64,000 nucleotides of DNA from Bacillota bacterium (GTDB lineage Bacteria > Bacillota_I > Bacilli_A > RFN20 > CAG-826), in contig JAEWMX010000007.1 in NCBI GenBank assembly GCA_023393065.1, forward strand, positions 1 through 64,000. The letters are read 5' to 3'. The translations under genes and the position numbers were made by a program. Shown here piece by piece: positions 16,587 through 25,537 of the stretch. Below the pieces are notes generated by a model. That model was given only the letters and a program-made list of their open reading frames with translations. It had not been told where the DNA came from and made no database searches. How positions within the stretch are numbered: the stretch's first letter is position 1; each line of letters opens with the position of its first letter.

Positions 16587-16661
16587 TGGTGATCCTAGCG
16601 GGAATCGAACCCGCGATTCAACCTTGAGAGGGTTGCGTCTTAGCCGCTTGACCATAGGACC
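16587..16661 (-). tRNA. tRNA-Glu (CTC)
   Basis: A cloverleaf on the minus strand with acceptor GGTCCTA/TAGGATC (one G-T pair), anticodon stem CAACC/GGTTG around loop CTCTCAA, giving CTC, and encoded CCA. It directly follows gltX, the gene for its charging enzyme. Confidence 0.93.
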
Positions 16662-16683
16662 GACGAGTAATAGTTAAGCAGTT

Positions 16684-18348
16684 TTAATGCAACTTTTCAA
16701 TAATATATTGCAAGCGCTTTTCAACTTCTGCCTGCCCTAAGACTTGTAAAATCGCCCAGAGATTTGGCGAATTTTTGCTTCCGGTCAAAGAAAGCCTGAG
16801 AATCTCAGCGGCATCACCGACATGCCCGACGAAAGAAGAGGGATTCGCTTTGAATTCTTTGTTGCTCGCTGCGAACCCGCATTTTCCAGCAATTTCCTTA
16901 AGCTTGGAAAACCAGGAGTCATTATCGAGAGCATAGTCATTTATGTCGATAAAATTGTGCAAGAAAGTCACAATTTTGTCTTTTGTGATTCTTTCGTTAA
17001 ATGGCAATTCACCAGACACTAATTCAAGATAGTGATCGTGATAGAAGAAGCGGATATGCGAATAGATATCGCTGTATTTTGCGAAGTCTTTTCGCGGATT
17101 TTCTTTTTCCCTCTCGATGTTGAGAATTTGCTCGTAATACTCGACGTTGCGATTGATGAGGTCGAGGAGTTCGGGAGAGTAGTTTATCGCCCACTTTTTA
17201 GATAGTGAAGCTAAGCGATGTGCGCTCATTCTGGCGATAACTTCTTTTGCAAAGAAAGTCAGCTTATCAAGATCAAAGAGGGCACCATCTAAAGACATCT
17301 TATTAAGATTAAAAGTAAACTTATCAATATCATAGATATTGCTTTCTTCGGTCCACTCTTCGAAATTAGAATTGGCAATCGACATTAAGTAGGCGGTGAC
17401 AGCCCGCGGGGGATAGCCATCCTCAATAAAGAAGCTGACGGCGGCTTCTTGGTCTTTGCGCTTGGATAATTTGCGCTTGCTGCCGTTTTCCATCTTCATA
17501 ATCAAAGGTAGATGGGCATATCCCGGTGCCGTCCAGCCAAGGGCCTTAAACATTTCGACGTGAATCGGAAGTGAAGATATCCATTCTTCACCGCGCGTAA
17601 CGATGGTCGTGCGCATAAAATGGTCATCGACGATGTGAGCAAAATGGTATGTAGGCAAACCATCAGACTTCAAGATGACGATGTCGATGTCATTTTCGGC
17701 GATGTTAATCTCGCCGCGAATCAAATCGCGAATTAAGACTTTGCGGAGATGGTCGCCTTGACTGCGAAAGCGAATGACATAAGGTTGACCGCTTCGTATT
17801 TTTTGCATTGCCTCTTCGGGTGATAAATATCGACAAGTCGCATATTTCCCGTAGTATCCAGGAACAACTTTCTGAGCTTCTTGCGTTTTGCGCAAAACTT
17901 CGAGCTCTTCAGTCGAGCAAAAGCATGGGTAGGCAAGATTATGAGCGATGAGATATTTTATTACTACCTTATAAATGCTAGCTCTTTTGCTCTGGCGGTA
18001 AGGACCATAGTTTCCGATATCGCGGTCGCCGAGATAACCTTCGTCGAGAGTGATGCCGAATTCCGCCAGCTGAGTGATGAGCTGCTCACCGCTGCCCGAT
18101 ATTTCGCGTTTGGTATCAGTGTCTTCGAGCCTTAAAAAGAAGAGGCCGCCGCTGTCCTTCGCGACTTTCTTGGCGACCATCGCTGTAAATAGCGAGCCGG
18201 TATGTAAAAATCCTGTCGGCGAGGGGGCAAAACGCGTCACTTGAGCGCTTTCTTTTAGATTGCGTGGTGGATAGCGTTTTTCCAAGTCGTCGATCGTTTC
18301 TTGGATTTCGGGAAAGATAAGTTCGGCTAGTTGTTTGAAGGCATCCAT
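16684..18348 (-). CDS. gltX: Glutamate--tRNA ligase
   Basis: A 554-residue class I synthetase. The HIGH-type motif is APSPTGFLHTGS (41-52) and the KMSKS-type motif is KRKLSKRKD. The catalytic region EDTDTKR follows. An N-terminal extension of about 35 residues precedes the Rossmann fold and the protein is longer than the usual 480-490 residues; I recall this form from anaerobic Clostridia. A Cys cluster typical of a zinc site (CFCSTEEL) is partly present. The ribosome binding site is AAAGGA. It is followed by tRNA-Glu. Confidence 0.95.
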   Translation of the reverse strand: MDAFKQLAELIFPEIQETIDDLEKRYPPRNLKESAQVTRFAPSPTGFLHTGSLFTAMVAKKVAKDSGGLFFLRLEDTDTKREISGSGEQLITQLAEFGITLDEGYLGDRDIGNYGPYRQSKRASIYKVVIKYLIAHNLAYPCFCSTEELEVLRKTQEAQKVVPGYYGKYATCRYLSPEEAMQKIRSGQPYVIRFRSQGDHLRKVLIRDLIRGEINIAENDIDIVILKSDGLPTYHFAHIVDDHFMRTTIVTRGEEWISSLPIHVEMFKALGWTAPGYAHLPLIMKMENGSKRKLSKRKDQEAAVSFFIEDGYPPRAVTAYLMSIANSNFEEWTEESNIYDIDKFTFNLNKMSLDGALFDLDKLTFFAKEVIARMSAHRLASLSKKWAINYSPELLDLINRNVEYYEQILNIEREKENPRKDFAKYSDIYSHIRFFYHDHYLELVSGELPFNERITKDKIVTFLHNFIDINDYALDNDSWFSKLKEIAGKCGFAASNKEFKANPSSFVGHVGDAAEILRLSLTGSKNSPNLWAILQVLGQAEVEKRLQYIIEKLH

Positions 18349-18452
18349 ATCCTTTTTCCTTTACTCTTTGAGTAATAATATATTTTAACACATTTTTTGG
18401 TGCTTGAATAATCGCGAATAGTTCTTTATAATGATACTCGCATCGCTTTCAT

Positions 18453-18526
18453 GCAGGTGTAGTTCAATGGTAGAACACTACCTTGCCAAGGTAGATACGC
18501 GGGTTCGATTCCCGTCACCTGCTCCA
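18453..18526 (+). tRNA. tRNA-Gly (GCC)
   Basis: The acceptor GCAGGTG/CACCTGC is perfect, the anticodon loop TTGCCAA gives GCC, the T-arm is GGGTTCGATTCCC and CCA is encoded. A terminator follows directly. Confidence 0.97.
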
Positions 18527-18539
18527 GATGCTAATGCCG

Positions 18540-18560
18540 GCCGCAGAAGCGGCTTTTTTT
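18540..18560 (+). terminator. Terminator of tRNA-Gly (GCC)
   Basis: GCCGC-AGAA-GCGGC forms a GC-rich five-pair stem followed by seven Ts, 13 bases after the tRNA. Confidence 0.9.
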
Positions 18561-18564
18561 ATGC

Positions 18565-19593
18565 TTATTCATCTTTTTCATCATTTTCTAAATCGTCATC
18601 TTCGCGCTTTGCATCATCGGATTTCTTTTGTAGATCACCAATTAGTTTATCGAGTTCTTCCTGCTGTTCTTCACTCAATTTTTGAGCGACTTTTATCTCT
18701 TCGTAAGCCTTCTTGGCTTGATCGATGGAAACGCTGATGTAGCGTTCCTTATACTTCTTAAACAGTTCTTCGATAACATCGAGATAATATGGGAGAAAGG
18801 GGGCCAATAAAATAAAAGCCCCAGCCAGTCCCGAGAGAAGTATTAAATAAGGATCTTGAGTGAAAAAATAAGTGGCAAAGACTCCGGCGGCAAAACCCGC
18901 CAAAATAATCGGTGCTCCCATCCAAGTTGCTCTGTAATAGTCGGTGTTAAACTCCCGCTTAAAAAATTTGAGACCTTCGCGGTGAATCGAAAAAGCGATA
19001 CGTCCCGGCATTGAAGACATCGAAAGAGCTAAATGGGGGACGATGGAGTTTCGCCCGACGAAGTGCAAGAATGCAAGCAAGGCAAAGCCACCACTGATAA
19101 GAGTCGCGGTGCTTGAGATAAAGATGATGTTGGCATTTGCCTCATAAGCAGCAAGCGCTTCGGTGAAATTTCCGTTAGCGGCTAAAGCGGCGATACCATC
19201 AACTTCCTGGGCAAAAGCGGAGTTGTCGATTATTAAAATTTGTAGCATGGTAAAAACGACGACGAAAGAAAGTCCGAGGTTAATCAGAACGGCTTTGAGA
19301 AAAGAAGACAAAACTTGATAGGCTCCGCTTAAAGGCGGAGTAAAGGCCGTTCGGTAAAAGCTAAAAAAGTTTTTTTGCGTCAAAGGCATGCCGCGAGCAA
19401 ATGAGCTGTTCGCGAGCTGTAGGCATATGAAAATCGGAAGAATGACAGCTGGTACAAGAATCAAAAAGAGATAGCTGCCGATAATGCCGATCGCTAAGCA
19501 AGCTAAGACGAAAACGGTAAATGAAAAGGCGATAGCCAGTTTGCTAGCTAAATATTTACGATATGTCTGAAGAGCTTTCTTTGAAATATTCAT
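18565..19593 (-). CDS. Polytopic membrane protein, unknown family
   Basis: 342 residues with about six hydrophobic helices between residues 17 and 270 (for example IAFSFTVFVLACLAIGIIG and ITLISGGFALLAFLHFVG-type segments), then a charged, probably coiled cytoplasmic tail (QKLSEEQQEELDKLIGDLQKK) ending in acidic residues. The start overlaps the upstream stop as ATGA. No transporter or enzyme motif is visible. The co-translated partner is the NERD-like membrane protein, which hints at a shared role. Confidence 0.7.
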   Translation of the reverse strand: MNISKKALQTYRKYLASKLAIAFSFTVFVLACLAIGIIGSYLFLILVPAVILPIFICLQLANSSFARGMPLTQKNFFSFYRTAFTPPLSGAYQVLSSFLKAVLINLGLSFVVVFTMLQILIIDNSAFAQEVDGIAALAANGNFTEALAAYEANANIIFISSTATLISGGFALLAFLHFVGRNSIVPHLALSMSSMPGRIAFSIHREGLKFFKREFNTDYYRATWMGAPIILAGFAAGVFATYFFTQDPYLILLSGLAGAFILLAPFLPYYLDVIEELFKKYKERYISVSIDQAKKAYEEIKVAQKLSEEQQEELDKLIGDLQKKSDDAKREDDDLENDEKDE

Positions 19594-20210
19594 TTTTTAT
19601 TAGTGCGATTTAAGGCATGTATCTCCATGACAGCCTTAGCTAGAGCTTGCTCATCGATGCTATCGACATCGCGCTCCTCAAGGGCTTTAACAAGGCGGCG
19701 AAGTTGGCTTCGCGGCACGAGAAAGTTGGTTTTTGATTTTTTATCAAACGGTTCAACATGACAGTCATCATTGATGACAACAATCGATATTAACATATTT
19801 TTATTTATATCGGTAATCATCGAAAGCTGATTGACATTATCGGCATTGATGCGCAAAGGATTATCGATATAGCCTTTTTTTCGCTTGCTCGAATAATGAA
19901 TCCACGAGGGATCTTCTTCTTTGGCGCTGATGGCTCCTGAGTAATAACAGTCTTTGATGACATAAATCCACTTAGAACCAAACAGGATGTGATTGATGGT
20001 TTTGATATCGCGATTAGAGTGGATGAAACTAAACTGATTGATAAGATAAAAATCAAAGTCCAAGGCAAGGCGATAGATGTGCCGCCCGAAGAACCATATA
20101 TGATGGCGTCGTAAAATCGCTCTTTTTACCGGACGAAAAAAGATGATAAAAAGGAGGAGGAGACCGGTGAGCGAGGCCGTGATGATAAACGCTATTTGTA
20201 AATCAGTCAT
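19590..20210 (-). CDS. Membrane-anchored protein with a divergent NERD-like domain
   Basis: 206 residues: one N-terminal helix (IAFIITASLTGLLLLFIIFF), then a soluble domain. The order of elements, HILFGSKWIYVIKDCYYSG, a W-x-x-Y segment and NPLRINADNVNQLS, follows the nuclease-related NERD domain, but the acidic-x-Lys of active members is replaced (VIKDCYYSG instead of IEVKNYxG). It is therefore probably an inactive or divergent relative. Co-translated with the polytopic protein downstream and following deoD. Confidence 0.5.
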   Translation of the reverse strand: MTDLQIAFIITASLTGLLLLFIIFFRPVKRAILRRHHIWFFGRHIYRLALDFDFYLINQFSFIHSNRDIKTINHILFGSKWIYVIKDCYYSGAISAKEEDPSWIHYSSKRKKGYIDNPLRINADNVNQLSMITDINKNMLISIVVINDDCHVEPFDKKSKTNFLVPRSQLRRLVKALEERDVDSIDEQALAKAVMEIHALNRTNKK

Positions 20211-20219
20211 TAACGATAA

Positions 20220-20942
20220 TTATTCGGTGAAGGATTCAGCTACTTCCAAGGCGACTTCAATCATCTTGCCAAGTCCTAATTGCCTTTGGCTGCTCGTCGC
20301 TTTTTCAGTCTTCAAGAAATGATCGGTGACGGTCAATAAGCAAAGGGCGCGTTTGCCGAGGCGAGCGGCAGTCGTATATAGACTATAAGACTCCATCTCC
20401 ACACCCATCACGCCGAGATTCGCCCATTTCTTCCAAGAGTTGGGGTCGACGTCATAAAAGATATCGGCGGAGAGGATATTGCCGACATGAAGCGGCATTT
20501 TCCGATTCTTTAACACTTCGTAGGCTTTGACCAATAAGTCAAAATCGGCCGGCGCCGAATAGGTACCGCCTTTTAAGTCAAACTGCGATGCCCAATTTGA
20601 GTCGGTCGAGGCCGTCTGGCAAACGAGGACATCGAAAAGGTCGATTTTGTCTTGATAAGAGCCACAAGTGCCGATGCGAATGATCGATTCGACACCGAAG
20701 CCGGTATATAGTTCATGCGAGTAGATACCGATTGAAGGCTGTCCCATTCCCGAGGCCATGACCGAGACTCTCTTACCATTTTTGGTCAAGCCGGTGTAGG
20801 CTAAGATGCCTCGTACCTCGTTAACGAGTTTTGCATCGACGAGATACGTCTCAGCGATCCATTTGGCCCTGAGCGGATCGCCGGGCATTAAAACGACTTT
20901 AGCGAACGCTCCTTTTTCAGCATTGATGTGCGGTGTTCCCAT
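20220..20942 (-). CDS. deoD: Purine-nucleoside phosphorylase, DeoD type
   Basis: A 240-residue hexameric-type phosphorylase that splits purine (deoxy)nucleosides with phosphate, feeding base salvage. Recognisable parts are TPHINAEKGAFAKVVLMPGDPLRAKWIAE at the N-terminus (phosphate and ribose contacts; shown here in shortened form as PGDPLRAK), GIYSHELYTGFGVESIIRIGTCG-type phosphate loop (RIGTCGS) and the nucleoside-binding VEMESYSLY. GAGGAGG precedes ATG. It lies in a run RDD gene, deoD, NERD-like gene, membrane-protein gene. Confidence 0.95.
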   Translation of the reverse strand: MGTPHINAEKGAFAKVVLMPGDPLRAKWIAETYLVDAKLVNEVRGILAYTGLTKNGKRVSVMASGMGQPSIGIYSHELYTGFGVESIIRIGTCGSYQDKIDLFDVLVCQTASTDSNWASQFDLKGGTYSAPADFDLLVKAYEVLKNRKMPLHVGNILSADIFYDVDPNSWKKWANLGVMGVEMESYSLYTTAARLGKRALCLLTVTDHFLKTEKATSSQRQLGLGKMIEVALEVAESFTE

Positions 20943-20954
20943 AATTTCCTCCTC

Positions 20955-21410
20955 TTAATCGATATCGATTACTTGTGTTGCGGCAACATAGTCATAAAAG
21001 CCGACGCGCTGTTTTGAAAAAAGCAAGACCATCGTATCGGCAAAGGCGCTTACTCCGAAAGTTAAAATAAAGAGCAAAACACGAATCATCTCACGTAAGA
21101 ATATCGTTTTAAAATCGATATCTGAACCGTTGTTTTTAATGATTCGAATTTTGAAAAAGCGCTTGCCGAGCGTCTGCCCGTTCCAAAAAATCGGCAAGAC
21201 GATAAAATAGGCAATCACCGCCATAAAGGCTAGAGCTCCCGATCCAAAAGCCGACAGGTACAAAGCGAGACTATCGATGCTCGTCGGATTGATGATAGCG
21301 GTAATCAGGGAGATGAGCGAGCGAAAAGTTAACAGCAAGGCAATCGCCACAATGACGACTAAATCAAAGATATTTGCAAAGATGCGATGGTAAGATTTAG
21401 CACGGTTCAT
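20955..21410 (-). CDS. RDD-family membrane protein
   Basis: 151 residues with three hydrophobic helices and the RDD hallmarks: a charged/aromatic start (RIFANIFDLVV), the loop NGQTLGKRFFKIRII and a C-terminal GFYDYVAATQVI. The family is widespread and mostly uncharacterised, with some members linked to ion exchange. AAGGA precedes the ATG, and it is the first gene of the deoD run. Confidence 0.85.
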   Translation of the reverse strand: MNRAKSYHRIFANIFDLVVIVAIALLLTFRSLISLITAIINPTSIDSLALYLSAFGSGALAFMAVIAYFIVLPIFWNGQTLGKRFFKIRIIKNNGSDIDFKTIFLREMIRVLLFILTFGVSAFADTMVLLFSKQRVGFYDYVAATQVIDID

Positions 21411-21489
21411 GTCTCTTTAGTCCTTCTTATTAACTTTAACAAAAAACAACCTTCCTTTATACACTTTTAAGAAAAATTCTTAAGGTTCA

Positions 21490-22086
21490 TCAATCAAATA
21501 TCGTCTCTTGGTTGCGACAAGCCTCGATTAAGCGGTGAATCTCTTTTAGAGATAATTTATGCGACATCTCCGGAAGGTGGTCGACATCAAAATATCGCGC
21601 TTCCGTCGTCTCATAACCTAGTTGATGAAAGCCCGAAATCGGCACGGCTTCAAAAGCGATGACATATTCGGGAATGGTGACATTTGGCGTGCGATCGATG
21701 ATGCCGATTAGACGATTGATTTTAACTTCTAAACCGGCTTCTTGCAAAACTTCGGCTCTTGCCGCTTGGCTCGGGGTGTCATAAAGGTCGCACCATCCTC
21801 CGGGAATCGAATATGTTCCGGTCTTGGCTTCTTTTACAAGAAGAATTTGCCCTTTTTCGTTAAAAATAAAGACGCGAGTCGAAACATTGGGAGTTGGATA
21901 AATGTCGCGTTTAAAATAATTGGGGCGATCGAATTCGATGTCGGTAAACGATTCCAGCATCTTGGTGCTCAAATCGTTAATTTGCCGATAGTTGTCAAGG
22001 GCGTATTCGTCTTTAGAAAACAATAGGCCGATTTTAGAAATCGCCTGCATTTTGATTACGAATTCGCAAAACTGTTTTTTGTCCAT
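21490..22086 (-). CDS. Nudix hydrolase with Nudix_hydro_N domain
   Basis: 198 residues. The N-terminal part (ISKIGLLFSKDEYALDNYRQI) matches the Nudix_hydro_N domain seen in bacterial ADP-ribose pyrophosphatase-like enzymes. The Nudix box is GGWCDLYDTPSQAARAEVLQE, shortened here to GGWCDLYD and AEVLQEAGLEV; the usual RE pair is AE, so one conserved residue differs. The start chosen is the ATG at 22084-22086 because the domain begins there; a 14-codon longer frame from TTG would run through the promoter. Confidence 0.8.
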   Translation of the reverse strand: MDKKQFCEFVIKMQAISKIGLLFSKDEYALDNYRQINDLSTKMLESFTDIEFDRPNYFKRDIYPTPNVSTRVFIFNEKGQILLVKEAKTGTYSIPGGWCDLYDTPSQAARAEVLQEAGLEVKINRLIGIIDRTPNVTIPEYVIAFEAVPISGFHQLGYETTEARYFDVDHLPEMSHKLSLKEIHRLIEACRNQETIFD

Positions 22087-22099
22087 AAATCCTTTATAT

Positions 22100-22128
22100 A
22101 ATATACTGCCAAACAGCTCTTTTAACAA
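22100..22128 (-). promoter_or_regulatory. Promoter of the Nudix gene
   Basis: The minus strand reads TTGTTA, 17 bases, TATATT. The ATG lies 13 bases after the -10 box, which leaves a leader of only about six bases. Confidence 0.55.
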
Positions 22129-22201
22129 TTGTTAAGTATTGTGCACTTTATGCATCTTGTCTGATAAAAGGCATCAAATTCGTGATAAACTAAATGACAA
22201 G

Positions 22202-22621
22202 ATGACAGACCAGCAATTCTACATCACAATCGCCGCTATTGTCGGAGCCGGCATCATCCTTTTTGCAATGACTGGATTTATTAGAATCAAACGCGGCTTT
22301 ATTGGAATCATCGAAAGAGCTGGCCGCTACATCGGCACATATCAAGCTGGGATCTATTATTTTGCGCCGCTGGTCGATCGCCGCGTCGGGTTATATAAGC
22401 TCGGCGTCTTGCGGCGTCTTGTCGAAGTCGGTCGCTATGTTTCTTACTTTCTCGAATACGAAATTATCGATTTCAAACTTTTTCACTACGCAGGTCATGA
22501 TCTCGACAGCCTAGTTAGACTTGCCTTAAATGAATCTCCTGAGGACTTGGGGCTGTCACTCAAAACTCGTTGCGCGTTAATCGGCGTACGTTTTATTCGC
22601 ATTGAAGAACATAAAAAATAG
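22202..22621 (+). CDS. Small membrane protein with a partial SPFH-like segment
   Basis: 139 residues from the ATG at 22202. One N-terminal helix (ITIAAIVGAGIILFAMTGF) is followed by RIKRGFIGIIERAGRYIG, then GIYYFAPLVDRRVGLYKLG, which is the order seen at the start of stomatin/prohibitin (SPFH) proteins. The protein then departs from that family and ends at about half its length, so it is a reduced or truncated relative. TGATAAACT ends ten bases before the ATG with no ribosome binding site, suggesting leaderless transcription. An in-frame TTG at 22139 is less likely. Confidence 0.55.
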   Translation: MTDQQFYITIAAIVGAGIILFAMTGFIRIKRGFIGIIERAGRYIGTYQAGIYYFAPLVDRRVGLYKLGVLRRLVEVGRYVSYFLEYEIIDFKLFHYAGHDLDSLVRLALNESPEDLGLSLKTRCALIGVRFIRIEEHKK

Positions 22622-22639
22622 AGGATGAACCTCTATTTT
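22617..22639. terminator. Bidirectional terminator between convergent genes
   Basis: AATAGAGG-ATGAA-CCTCTATT forms an eight-pair stem with T-rich flanks on both strands. It serves the SPFH-like gene on the plus strand and glmM on the minus strand. Confidence 0.9.
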
Positions 22640-22652
22640 AAATTATATATAA

Positions 22653-23984
22653 TTAAAGAGCGAGTTTTTCAATGTGATCTTTGATTCGACCGCAGACGCC
22701 GTTGCATATTTCGAGAGTGCGCGCTTCGGTCATCACGCGAACGAGAGGTTCTGTCCCGCTCGGGCGGACGAGAAGCCTTCCTTCTTTGCCGAGCAGAGCT
22801 TTCTCTTTTTCGATGAGGGCTTGAAGTCCCTCGTCTCCTAAAACGGCTTTTTTATCGTTGACTTTAACGTTGATTAACACCTGCGGAAAAATCGCTAAAT
22901 CTTTCTTCAGTTCGTCTAAAGAATAACCGTTGCCGACATATAAAGTCATCATTTTGATGGCGGTCAAAATACCGTCTCCCGTATTTAGATCGTGAAAGAA
23001 AATGACATGACCAGATTGTTCACCGCCCAAAGATAAATCTAACTCTTCGAGTTTGGCTTGAACATATTTATCGCCGACATCAACTTCAATATATTGAATG
23101 TTATGGCGTTCAAGAGCTAATTTAAGTCCCAAATTGGACATGACAGTGATGACGACGGCATTGTTATCAAGTTTTTCGCGATCGAGTTTGGATATCGCCG
23201 TCATGTAGATCATCATATCGCCATCGATCACTTCTCCGTCTTTGACGACCAGCAGGCGATCGGCATCTCCGTCAAAGGCAAAACATAAATCATATGAATC
23301 TTTCTTACTATGTTCAATGATGCTTTCAAGGTGGGTGGAACCACATTTTTCGTTAATATTTAGTCCATTTGGGTTATTGTTGATGAATTCCGCATTGATA
23401 CCAAGGCGCTTGAAAACCTGTGGAGCGATGTTTGAGGCCGAACCGTTTGCACAGTCGACGAGAATGTGGAGATTTGCAAAATCAAACTTAGCTTTCGAGA
23501 CGAGGAAATTGACATATTCTTCGCGGAGATCGCTGCCGTCGATGAGCGCTCCGAGTTTAGCACCACTAAATTTCGGAAGGTGATCGGTTGGCGAATCCAT
23601 ATATACTTCAATTAATTCTTCGATGTCTGAAGATAATTTTTTGCCTTTCGCATCAAAGATTTTGATGCCGTTATCGTAGTATGGATTATGCGAGGCGCTG
23701 ATCATAATGCCATAATCAAAACCTTTGGTTTCGACAATATAAGAGATTGATGGTGTTGTCGAGACGCCTTCATCATAGACGTGTCCACCGCTTAAGCGAA
23801 TCCCTTCGATGAGGGCGTCTAATAGTTTTTTGCCAGAAATTCTCGTATCGCGAGAAATTATGATGCGATTTTGCTTGCCGTTCGGATATTGTCCGATGAA
23901 GCGACCGATCCGATATGCCATCTCAACTGTCAATTTTTCGTCAACCCGCCCGCGGACACCGTCCGTTCCAAAATACTTTGTCAT
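22653..23984 (-). CDS. glmM: Phosphoglucosamine mutase
   Basis: A 443-residue alpha-D-phosphohexomutase that converts glucosamine-6-phosphate to glucosamine-1-phosphate for UDP-GlcNAc and cell-envelope synthesis. N-terminal KYFGTDGVRG is diagnostic for GlmM. The phosphoserine loop is ISASHNP (about 97-103), the metal loop is AFDGDADRLL, the sugar loop is GGEQSGH, and the phosphate-binding end is RPSGTEPLVRV. It follows cdaA by 15 bases. The usual intervening cdaR (ybbR) gene is absent. Confidence 0.96.
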   Translation of the reverse strand: MTKYFGTDGVRGRVDEKLTVEMAYRIGRFIGQYPNGKQNRIIISRDTRISGKKLLDALIEGIRLSGGHVYDEGVSTTPSISYIVETKGFDYGIMISASHNPYYDNGIKIFDAKGKKLSSDIEELIEVYMDSPTDHLPKFSGAKLGALIDGSDLREEYVNFLVSKAKFDFANLHILVDCANGSASNIAPQVFKRLGINAEFINNNPNGLNINEKCGSTHLESIIEHSKKDSYDLCFAFDGDADRLLVVKDGEVIDGDMMIYMTAISKLDREKLDNNAVVITVMSNLGLKLALERHNIQYIEVDVGDKYVQAKLEELDLSLGGEQSGHVIFFHDLNTGDGILTAIKMMTLYVGNGYSLDELKKDLAIFPQVLINVKVNDKKAVLGDEGLQALIEKEKALLGKEGRLLVRPSGTEPLVRVMTEARTLEICNGVCGRIKDHIEKLAL

Positions 23985-23999
23985 TTGATATTTCCTCTA

Positions 24000-24785
24000 T
24001 TATTCGTCGCCTTCCTCAGGAGTTTCCATCATATACTCTTGGAAAACTCGCAAGAAGGTGTCGACTGTCACTGGTTGAAGTTCGCCGCGATAAGCGATAG
24101 ATATTCTTCCCGTCTCTTCGCTGACGACGATAGTCACGGCATCGGACATCTCGCTGATGCCGATCGCAGCTCGGTGCCGCGAACCGTATTTTCCCGTCAG
24201 CGGTTTAGTCGTCGGCGTGAAGTAGACGCTAGCCGCTAAAATGGTATCCCCACGAACGACGACCGCTCCGTCGTGAAGGCGTGTACCGGGATAGAAAATA
24301 GTCATGATAAGCTCGGCTGAAACCGGGGCGTTGACCAAGGTTCCAGTCTTGATGATATCAGTCAATAACATATTTTTTTCAAAGGTGAGCAAAGCCCCAA
24401 TCTTCTGCTTGCTCAAAGCCAAGATGGCATCGCCAACTTTTTTATACATAGCTTCGCGATCGAAAATTTTCTCTGTCGTTTTCGGGCGGAAGCCAAAGAT
24501 CGTTTTGCCTTTGAGTTCACTCGCGATGAGCGGGCGAATGCGGCTGATATTTACAAACATGACGACGGTTGCCGAAGTCGTTAAGACTATAGCTAAAATC
24601 GTCTTTAACAGCTCGAGCGAGAAAAACCATGCCGCAGCGAGGGAGATAACGCTGATGAGGGCATAGAATAAAACAAATTTGCGATTAGTTATACGATAAA
24701 GAAGAAAGGAGAAAAAGAGAGCGACCAGAAGACCTAGACTTAAATCGACCCACGTCGAGATCAAGGTAAAATCAGGCATTGTCAT
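24000..24785 (-). CDS. cdaA: Diadenylate cyclase CdaA
   Basis: A 261-residue membrane-bound enzyme that makes c-di-AMP from two ATP. Three N-terminal helices (about 14-85) precede the DAC domain. The active-site motifs are intact: LHDGAVVV (DGA) and GSRHRAAIG (RHR). The ATG lies shortly after the pgpA stop (AAGG inside the pgpA end serves as ribosome binding site). The order pgpA-cdaA-glmM links the second messenger to envelope precursor supply. The partner regulator gene cdaR is missing here. Confidence 0.93.
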   Translation of the reverse strand: MTMPDFTLISTWVDLSLGLLVALFFSFLLYRITNRKFVLFYALISVISLAAAWFFSLELLKTILAIVLTTSATVVMFVNISRIRPLIASELKGKTIFGFRPKTTEKIFDREAMYKKVGDAILALSKQKIGALLTFEKNMLLTDIIKTGTLVNAPVSAELIMTIFYPGTRLHDGAVVVRGDTILAASVYFTPTTKPLTGKYGSRHRAAIGISEMSDAVTIVVSEETGRISIAYRGELQPVTVDTFLRVFQEYMMETPEEGDE

Positions 24786-24791
24786 AGCTTG

Positions 24792-25283
24792 TTACCTTGC
24801 CCAGCGATGGGCGAAACGCGATGCTGCGCTGGCGGCGATAGCGCCGACGATATCGTCGAGAAAGGTGTTGCACACTCCCGTTGATTTTCCGTGGCTGTTT
24901 AAACTTTCGATAATTCCATATTTCTTTTTGTCGATGAAGCCAAAGTTCGTTAGAGCGATCGATCCATACAAATTGCATATGCCATATGCTATGACCTCAT
25001 CAACGCCATAAAGACCTTCGTCGCGCATTAAAATCGCTTCAAGATCCTTGTCGAACATCTTGCCGCTTTCGGCTAGTTTGTCGAGTTCGACGGCCGTCAT
25101 AATAGCTAATTGAACTTCGCGTTTAGCAAGGACGCTTAACACCGAATCAAGCAGCTCTTCTTTGAGCAAATCGACATGATAATCGGCTTGCAAAAAACGC
25201 GCCGCATCAGCTATATCATTTAAAGTCACGCCTCTTTCTTTCAGCAAATTAATACATTTTTGGCGATAATCTTCCATATTCAT
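24792..25283 (-). CDS. pgpA: PgpA/YutG-family phosphatase
   Basis: 163 residues matching the PgpA family of phosphatidylglycerophosphatase A, including the YutG branch. Conserved stretches are KREVQLAIMTAVELDKLAE, shortened to KREVQLAI, then LYGVDEVIAYGICNLYGSIALTNFG (core YGVDEVIA) and CNTFLDDIVGAIAASAASRFAH (core FLDDIVGAIAA). It likely dephosphorylates phosphatidylglycerophosphate during phospholipid synthesis. Upstream is a TGCTAAAAT-like extended -10. It leads the operon with cdaA and glmM. Confidence 0.88.
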   Translation of the reverse strand: MNMEDYRQKCINLLKERGVTLNDIADAARFLQADYHVDLLKEELLDSVLSVLAKREVQLAIMTAVELDKLAESGKMFDKDLEAILMRDEGLYGVDEVIAYGICNLYGSIALTNFGFIDKKKYGIIESLNSHGKSTGVCNTFLDDIVGAIAASAASRFAHRWAR

Positions 25284-25537
25284 ACCCCGTTTTGTTAGTG
25301 TTCTTATTGTATTTTAGCAAAGTTAATTCATTAATTAAAGCGCATAAGGTTTGCGAAAAAGAAAACTAAAAAAAGAACGGGAATTCGTAGAGTTTATTTT
25401 CAAAAAATTTTTTTGGACTCGCTTTCGTTCAAATATTTTTAAAAAACGCGTAAATCTGGTTAAAAATCATTTTTTACATATATTTTGTACTAATCTAATA
25501 TTTATCAGCATTTGTGCCGCTGAGTTCATTTCGGAGC

